A stretch of 64,000 bases of DNA from Aurelia coerulea (Eukaryota; Cnidaria; Scyphozoa; Semaeostomeae; Ulmaridae), in assembly GCA_039566865.1 (NCBI GenBank), contig CM076947.1, positions 5,835,501 to 5,899,500 of the forward strand, given 5' to 3'. Made by a program: the position numbers and the translations under genes. The notes under the pieces are model-generated. The model made no database searches. It worked only from the letters and a program-made list of their open reading frames with translations, and was not told the DNA's origin. Below are positions 57,345 through 64,000 of this stretch, piece after piece (the first letter of the stretch is position 1; each line of letters starts with the position of its first letter).

Positions 57345-58386
57345 TTATTTTGGTTTCTTCCTTTTTGGAAGTGAATTATTGTCAACTTCATACCATCTTG
57401 TTTCAATGGAATCTTTCTTTCGTCCTTTTGTGTTACCTTGTAAAGGCAGAATTAAACGCTGGATTCTCAGCTTATTGTCATTATACCCAAACTCTCTCAT
57501 GCTTGGGTTGTCACACCGTCTTCCAATTGCTCTTTGCCTTCCAAAATACTCCTCTACATGGTCTTGACATAGCTTATTTGTCAGGACATACTCAGCACCA
57601 TTTGCAAGCAGAAACGTGGTAACACCAATTAATGAATAAATACTGATTTTCAAGCCCTCGTAAGTCTGCCACAAAATAAACATTTTTGCTTTTGCACTGT
57701 CATCATAATTTCCTTCTCTCTTTTCAATGCTTTCCTTCCAATCTTTGAGGTACCCCAAAAACTCTTCCTCCAGCCATCTAAATCTGTCATCTGTATCACT
57801 CTTGTATGTTTTCAGGAATTGATTTATGTTCAATTCACCCTCTTTTGTACTTCTCACATTGAGGCAATCAAAGAACTTGTTGATGTTTTCACAAAAATCA
57901 GCAGTGGCATTGGAACTATCTCCAAAAAACTTTCGCAAAACAGTAGATACAGTTTCACTGAGAACCTGGGCAGCAAGACCAACATGCATCACTGAGTATT
58001 AGTTTAAACCAATATGATCTACTGAAAGTCTTGGCATCAGGTGAAGACCATTTTCCTGATCTTGGTAAAAGGCACTAGATATGTGGGTTCATAATAGTTT
58101 TTTTTTCCATTATTCCACATCAGTCTACTGTGGCGACCTGAGCCAGAATGGAAGAGACAGTTTCGGCAGGTTTTGAATAGATGTGGTGCATCACTGAAGA
58201 AAAAAATGCATTGGTCAGGGGCATACATGTTCAGAACCTTGTATATGACATCTTATCATTATCATGACTAAGATTACCCATTTCTTCATGCATCTTAAAC
58301 AGCCTACGGTTGGCAGTTGCCCCATCAGCAGTTGGAGCAACAACAAATAGGTTACATGTTATCTCTAACAGTGCCACAGCGTTCCA
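57345..58386 (-). pseudogene. P-element/THAP9-like transposase, C-terminal part
   Basis: Minus strand, in order: WNAVALLEI and FVVAPTADGATANRRLFKMH (58386-58270; Asp of the RNase-H-like core), CIFFFSDAPHLFKTCRNCLF (58210-58140; second Asp region), an apparent intron, then 57992-57345. The last reads VGLAAQVLSETVSTVL, NKFFDCLNVRS and LTNKLCQDHVEEYFGRQRAI...CDNPS, the typical C-terminus of P-element/THAP9 transposases, ending with a basic tail. The N-terminal half, including any THAP domain, is cut by the element at 58387. Frames between 58236 and 58228 do not join cleanly. Confidence 0.8.
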
Positions 58387-59571
58387 GGCCAGGTCGAAAA
58401 CGCGGAAACCGCGGAAAACGCAGAAAACGCGGAAAACGCGGAAAAACATTTGAAGTTTCTGAATTGCGAGAAATACTGTTTATTGTGTTAAAATAAAGGC
58501 AAGAAACCTCTAAATAAGCCAAATATTCCATCAAGAAGACAAACAAGAAATTTCCGCGTTTTCCGCGTTTTCGTTTTTGCTATAGGTGATTTTCGAAAGC
58601 GCGGAAATATCTGTATATGAACTATGATCAGTAGCTTTTCGCTAAATATAGACGAGTAATACGTTAAGCTTTCTCTCGTAATGAATTCTTTATCAAAATA
58701 GACTTCGCAGATACGGAAATGAAACTTTTGGATCATAAGATTTACAAAATTAATGGGCCCTAAGTGGCCTATCAGGAATTCGAGGGGCAGTTTGTTTATA
58801 TTTTCTCGACTGTATCCCTTTATGATGCTGAATGGCGCAGATACAGCATGTTATTGTCCCCATAATGAAGCAACAAAATAAACATAGAGCCTCCTCCTTT
58901 GTAGAATAAAATTTTTTTCCGCGTTTTCCGCGTTTTCGTTTTTGCTATAGATGATTTTCGAAAACGCGGAAAACGCGGAAATCTCTTTGTATCAACTTTT
59001 ATCAGTAGTAGCTTTGCGCAAATATAGACGAGTAATACGTTAAGCTTTCTCTCGTAATGAATTCTTTACCAATCAAAATAGACTTCGTAGATCCGAATGA
59101 AACTTTGGATCATAAGATTTCAAAATTAATGGGCCTAAGTGGCCTATTAGGAATTCGAGGGGCAGTTTGTTTATAATTTCTCGACCGTATCCCTTTATGA
59201 TGCTTTGGGCGGATACAGCATGTTATGTAATAAACTTAGAGCCTCCTCCTTTGCAGAATAAAATTTTTTCCGCGTTTTCCGCGTTTTCGTTTTTGCTATA
59301 GGTGATTTTCGAAAACGCGGAAAACGCGGAAATCTCTTTAGGCCTATATCATAGCACCATAGTAGTATCATAGCATTATACAGATATTTCCGCGCTTTCG
59401 AAAATTACCTATAGCAAAAACGAAAACGCGGAAAACGCGGAAATTTCTTGTTTGTCTTCTTGATGGAATATTTGGCTTATTTAGAGGTTTCTTGCCTTTA
59501 TTTTAACACAATAAACAGTATTTCTCGCAATTCAGAAACTTCAAATGTTTTTCCGCGTTTTCCGCGTTTTC
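58387..59571. mobile_element. Foldback with GGAAAACGC arrays, GGCCAGGTCGAAAAC end
   Basis: The left end GGCCAGGTCGAAAACGCGG shares its first 15 bp with the 10.6-kb element. Arms of about 180 bp (58430-58605 and 59375-59560) are nearly perfect inverted repeats with AAAACGCGGAAAACGCGG arrays. The middle contains a tandem duplication of about 360 bp (compare 58735-58860 with 59110-59230). The right terminus lacks the GACCTGGCC end, so it is truncated. It interrupts the P-like transposase. Confidence 0.8.
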
Positions 59572-59797
59572 GGGAGACAGAAATGATGACTGCTCACTGG
59601 AGGGTCTTCTCATTCCAGCACCAAATGAATGAACGGGAACAGAAGGAGATGATACCTTGCCCACGTTGTTTCTGCACACTCGTTATGCTTGGCGCCGATG
59701 AACAGTAACTCTGTGATCACTGAATTTTCTTTACTAATTTGGTTGAATTGTTATGTTTACGCTAATTTCAGACATTCTGGACATTTAGATTTTAGAC

Positions 59798-60041
59798 GGG
59801 TCACACCACGGGTCACACTACGGGTCACACCACTGACTGACGTTTTCTATTGAAATTGTATAGAAATTGGAACGGGTCACACGGGTCACACGGGTAACGG
59901 TAATTTTTTATAAAAAATATACTAGATAATATTTTTATAAAAAATAACTGTGACCAATGTGACCCGTGTGACCCGTGCCAATTTCTATACAATTTCAATA
60001 GAAAACGTCAATCAATGGTGTGACCCGTGGTGTGATCCGTG
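59798..60041. mobile_element. About 245-bp near-perfect palindrome
   Basis: Arms of about 80-100 bp contain CGGGTCACAC repeats and GACGTTTTCTATTGAAATTG/CAATTTCAATAGAAAACGTC. The centre is AT-only. MITE-like; no clear target duplication. Confidence 0.75.
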
Positions 60042-60497
60042 AGTTTCTTAAATCAGCACTATTATGCTTGTGCAGCAACAACTGCACTATTTTTTTACAT
60101 GCACACAGCTGTAAACATAAACGTTTGGAGAATTTGTTTTAGCCTGTTGAACAGACAACCGAGTCTGGTTAACAGCCTAACTTTCTTGAGCTTCGTTAAT
60201 ATTTGTGTACAGTGCAAGCTGCAGCCCCGCAAAATTACGAGAAAATAACGATCTTTGTTTAAGTGTTCACAATCTATTCGAACAGTGAAAGACACATGAA
60301 ACTAAAACAATGTCTTTGTAAATGAGACACGAACATAGAATTTAGGCCATTATTTTCATAGATTTATGGTTCTTTCAACAAATAAATTACAACTGTGTAA
60401 TCAATAACGCTATTACTACTCAATACATAAAGGAAGATATAAATTCTGTCTATTTTCGTTCTGTGCTCGCAGTTATCTTTTGATTCTTAATTGCTGT
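60042..60497. other. No gene recognised
   Basis: AT-rich flank of the Tc1-like transposase; it may hold one terminus of that element, but I could not match it to the other side. Confidence 0.35.
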
Positions 60498-61572
60498 TCA
60501 ATATTTAAGGCGTTCTCCTTTGCATTTGATTATCTCTTTCATTCTCTTTGGGAGTGAACATATTGTTTTGTTGATATGCTCCAACGGTATTTCATGCATC
60601 GTCTGTATTATTCGAGACTGAAAGTCGTGTATCGTTTCGAATGTTATGTCTCTGTCTATCGCATCTTTTGTGAGTTTTCTTCTCACCAGGTGGAAAAAGT
60701 TCTCTATCGGGTTTATATCAGGACTACGAGGAGGGATTGGAAATAACTCTGCCCCAATTTCATCCATCTTCGCCCTTGCAACCGCACTGTTTTGCGAGGG
60801 GTCACCGTCCTGAATCCAAGTGTTTGTATTCTTTCCAGAGGCAAGGAACATAGTCTCAAACTGTTCACTTATAAACGAAGCAAAATAGTTTCCGTCCATT
60901 TTTTCATACGGGACATGAGCTACCACACCTTTGTCATACGATATCGCTGCAATAATTCGAACGTACTTCCCGCCGGTGCCACTCTTGCTGCCCTTGCTTG
61001 TGCATCCTGATAATAGCCCCTCCGACTGACGTCTCCAAATCCTCCCAGTTGGCGCTTGTCCCTGACTTTTTGGATTCCTTTTGTAGGCAAAACTAACACC
61101 ATCGAGGTAAAATGCAATCTTTTCTGTCCAAAGGCTGTCGTCGTAATTGGAAAGTACCATTTTTGCAAAGTCAACCCGCGTTTGTTTATCTTTGTTTGAC
61201 AGCAAACCCTTTCTCCTGGTTTGCCGATATTTATAGCCGTGCTCGTTTAAAAAGCGACTTACTGTCCGGACTGAAACATCTCCAGATATTCCTGCACTTT
61301 CTATTAGCCGTTTTATTGTCCAGTTAGGCTCTGTCTGGCGAAGAAGTTTCATTTGGCGCAAAATTTGTCGTTTCGTTCGTGCATCCAGCGCTGAGGGTCG
61401 ACCACTGAGATTTCTCTTTGTTGTTCTCGCACTGTGCTTTACTGGTGGCTCTGCCCAAATACGATAAACTTGTCGGCGAGAGACTTTGGACTCTTTTTCT
61501 GAAGCTTTTTCTGAATGTCTCAGCTTTATAAGAGCCCTCGCAAGAGGTTAAATTGCTCGGTTGTTTAGCCAT
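60498..61572 (-). pseudogene. Tc1/mariner-like transposase, DD34E, one frameshift
   Basis: The main ORF (61361-60498) extends upstream in frame to about 61550. It has an N-terminal helix-turn-helix region (KVSRRQVYRIW, NLSGRPSALDARTKRQI, ISGDVSVRTVSRFLNEHGY), then the catalytic core FYLDGVSF, WIQDGDPSQNS and SPDINPIENF. There are 34 residues between the Asp of QDGDP and the Glu of NPIEN, as in Tc1-type DD34E transposases. A frameshift near 61545 separates it from the likely start MAKQPSNLT (61572). Apart from that the gene looks intact, so it is among the youngest coding elements here. I found no TIRs. Confidence 0.9.
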
Positions 61573-62170
61573 TTTGCAGTAGAATCGTTCTGTTTTTCCG
61601 TATGCAAGCGTGAAAGAATAGCGAATGGTTTGATCATACGATTTTATAGTCTAGTGAAATCAATTACTACGTCAAACAACAGTCATGATTAGTATGCTTA
61701 TTGTGATTAAATTTTTTAGAGAAGCATATAGATTTGATTTTATCAAGATTCAATTACTGTCCCAACTGATTTTGTCTTATTTTTAGTGCCCAATGTACAC
61801 ACCTTTTTACCCGCGCTCAGACAATCCTCGCCAAAACCCTTGGCACAAAAGAGGAAAAAGTAGATACTGAGCATGGAAACCCCCTTGCCCCCCCCCCCCC
61901 AAGTCAATGTTGCGAATTTCTCGTAAATATTTAAGTTTAAATGGTAGGAAGTGTGATTTTTGCTGACAAAGCCTTAAAAAAGGAGTTTGTGACAAGAGGT
62001 ATTGGCGAAGATTGTAGTTCCGATTCCATTGAATTGACACACAAATCCCTCCTTTCCCCATTTTCATCTTTGTGCTTGTAAAAAGACCACGCTGATGATT
62101 TAAAGTTCCTTGGGAGTGCCATAGTTCCTTTAAAACTCAAGGGAGGCCATCGGAAATTTGGAGGGATCAT
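61573..62170. other. No gene recognised
   Basis: Flank of the Tc1-like gene with a C13 run (61888-61900). The small minus frames here lack motifs. Confidence 0.4.
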
Positions 62171-62660
62171 TTAGATTATGAAGCTGTCTACCCACTCAGA
62201 AAGTTTAGCTGTGCATGAATGATACCCACTACAAATAGGGCACAGTGGTGGAACATTTTCAAAGACTGTGAATCTTTGGTAGGCCATAAAAACAGGATGT
62301 TCTTTACGTGCCCCAAACCGAAGTTGAGAGCATAAAGTACGCATGGAAACACCATCGGGATAGTCCATCAACTCCTTTTCCAAACGATCTACATTAATGG
62401 GGGTTGCTGCCTGGGTTGTTACCCCCACCCCTAGAAAATCCTGCGCCCCATTGGCTGTTTGTCACATTACTTGTTCCTGTTGGGCTTGGAAACTTGGGAC
62501 ATCTAATTCCGGGGTGTTCTCCCAGGCAACCCTCTTTGTTACATCTATGGGTAAATTTACAGAACCTGTGGCAGGTATGTCCCCTGTTAAAGGAGTGGCA
62601 ACTCTTTGCACTTGAGCCTCCTGACACATATCTCGTACTCCCAAACTTATACTCTTGTCA
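62171..62660 (-). pseudogene. DIRS/tyrosine-recombinase-type retroelement fragment (tentative)
   Basis: Frame 62627-62394 gives a Cys/His-rich segment, CHSFNRGHTCHRFCKFTHRC then GCLGEHPGIRCPKF, resembling gag zinc-finger regions. Frame 62428-62171 gives TPINVDRLEKELMDYPDG and then Cys-rich FENVPPLCPICSGYHSC. The TPINVDRLEKELMDYPD start resembles the beginning of DIRS-like pol proteins in cnidarians. The two frames overlap and cannot both be read without a shift. Confidence 0.4.
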
Positions 62661-62690
62661 TCACTGGCTTTGTAGAAATCTCCTTTAGTT

Positions 62691-63655
62691 TCCAGGGTAG
62701 AAATTTTATTTCACTAATTTCACAACAGTTTCCTATCTTGGGAATTTACACTCTTAATCTGCTAAGCGTCTACCGTGCATAAATCAACACGCATAGTCTC
62801 CTTCTATGAAGATTTTCCATTTCCACTTAATTTCCAAACTACCCATCCCCACAAAATCTAACTACATTTAATCCGATATTTTCATGTAAAATTTTAGTAT
62901 GAACGGCATACAATCAATGAAGAAATTGTTTCTATATTGGATTTACTATGATGTAACATATCTATTAAAATTGCTGTGCTGGCTGTTACCTCAGATATAG
63001 CCGTGAAATAACAGAGGCATTTGTTACATATTTGCCTTTGAAACTGGTCAAAATAATTCGTTAGCTAAGGTCGAAAAAAGGCAGAACGAAAACAAGCATT
63101 TTCTCTCGGATCTTTTCCTTCATCTGTGGTCAGCTGGGGACGAAAGTACTTAGCAAATGGTTTAGCTATTTTTAGCTAATCAAGTTTTGTACAAAAAAGA
63201 AATACGAACTTTTGAACTTCAATCAGGTCATCCTGCTCTTGTAACGAAGTCAAATTTTTAAGTTACTAATGAGAGTTCTCCAAAGGCTGGTTCCCAATTG
63301 CTCGAGAAACTACAATCGCTTTTCTCATCATCAATTTCGAAATGGTCAAATTGAAAACGAAATGCATTCGGATAATAGATTCATTATTAGAATTGACCAG
63401 GCATAATAAACTTTTTCCTAAGGCAATAGAAAGCTGACCTTGAATGCGTCGTGGCATAAAGATCAAAAGCGTTATGCACATGCCTCAGGAAAACATGTTG
63501 GCCTTTTCATCCATTTGGCAAATACGAATTTCCAACTGAATGGATGATGTCACGAGTATTCAATTGGGCGCCAAAAGTCAGTCTTTCAACTTGCATTGGC
63601 AAACCAACATCTCGGTCACCCAAGAGAAATATTGGTCATAAAAATTGAAGAAACA
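62691..63655. other. No gene recognised
   Basis: AT-rich, with no repeat ends or supported frame. It could contain the promoter of the possible exon at 63656. Confidence 0.4.
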
Positions 63656-63704
63656 ATGGCTTCGAAATATCCTGTCAAGGCTTTTATGGACGCGCAAAAG
63701 ACTC
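63656..63704 (+). CDS. Possible first coding exon
   Basis: AACAATGG gives a good start context. Sixteen codons (MASKYPVKAFMDAQKT) and one base precede a perfect GTAAGT donor. The next exon would lie outside the window. Short length makes this tentative. Confidence 0.3.
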
Positions 63705-64000
63705 GTAAGTTAAACTTCTTTCATTCCTACGGAGAATCATTTTAGAAAAGCACATTGGCATGAGAAAATCTTTAGGAAAATGCGAAGCCTAATGTCTAGA
63801 ACTAGGCTCCAGTCCTGCATACCTTTAAGGTATGTGATGTCGTTCTGCGTGAAAATGCAAGTAACCGCACAAGAGGACGGAGAAACTAGTCTGATATTAG
63901 GAATTCTTATATCTACAATAACATATGTCTCCCATGTCTTTATCAAAGAATGATACCTTTTTACAACTTGAAATCTTAGCATTCCCTCTCCTTCTTGTCC

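Noticed and set aside
63737..63982. Minus-strand 81-codon ORF at right edge
   Set aside because: No recognisable motif, and it lies in an apparent intron following the possible exon at 63656.

Overview
The window is eukaryotic, AT-rich and almost entirely made of transposable elements nested inside one another. The mix is a Penelope-like element (PLE) with a GIY-YIG domain, a BEL/Pao-type LTR element, a CR1/jockey-like LINE, Helitron Rep, Tc1/mariner, THAP/P-element-like transposase, an OTU-protease transposon protein, many MITEs and TTAGGG repeats. This suggests an invertebrate metazoan, most likely an anthozoan cnidarian (coral or sea anemone). That is an inference from family content, not a marker gene. 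I see no convincing multi-exon host gene. The best intact coding piece is a SAP-domain protein cut by the left edge (1-358, minus).

Layout. 1-10.5 kb: SAP exon, a foldback element plus 31-bp satellite, a 2.7 kb long-TIR element with three nested insertions, a tRNA-like SINE head, a Helitron Rep fragment, and a decayed two-part ORF (8530-10424). 10.5-14.9 kb: a minus-strand PLE carrying a Tc1/mariner-type MITE. 16.9-27.7 kb: a 10.86 kb foldback structure flanked by TTA duplications whose arms carry inverted arrays of a 101-bp satellite. 28-37.4 kb: remnants of cnidarian-style DNA transposons (OTU/Cys-rich protein, THAP protein, others) and a poly(A)-tailed LINE. 37.9-41.2 kb: an inverted copy of the left-end satellite/foldback, a BEL/Pao LTR with primer binding site and TATA box, and a two-exon ORF that the LTR interrupts. 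41.4-54.2 kb: a second PLE, split between its RT and GIY-YIG parts by a 10,636-bp element with about 240-bp TIRs and a perfect 10-bp target duplication. That insert itself carries telomere-repeat, hAT-like and Tc-like MITEs and a large minisatellite. 54.3-64 kb: transposon ORFs, P-element/THAP9-like transposase, a GC-simple foldback, a Tc1-like DD34E transposase, a DIRS-like fragment, and a possible first exon at the right edge.

How the parts work together: they mostly do not. This is a nest of dead elements whose insertion order can be read from target duplications and empty sites. The most useful observations are the self-documenting insertions (PLE split, TAA/CTA/TTAA/8-9 bp duplications with local empty sites), the two giant non-coding elements of about 10.6-10.9 kb, and the GGCCAGGTCGAAAAC-ended family present in two forms.
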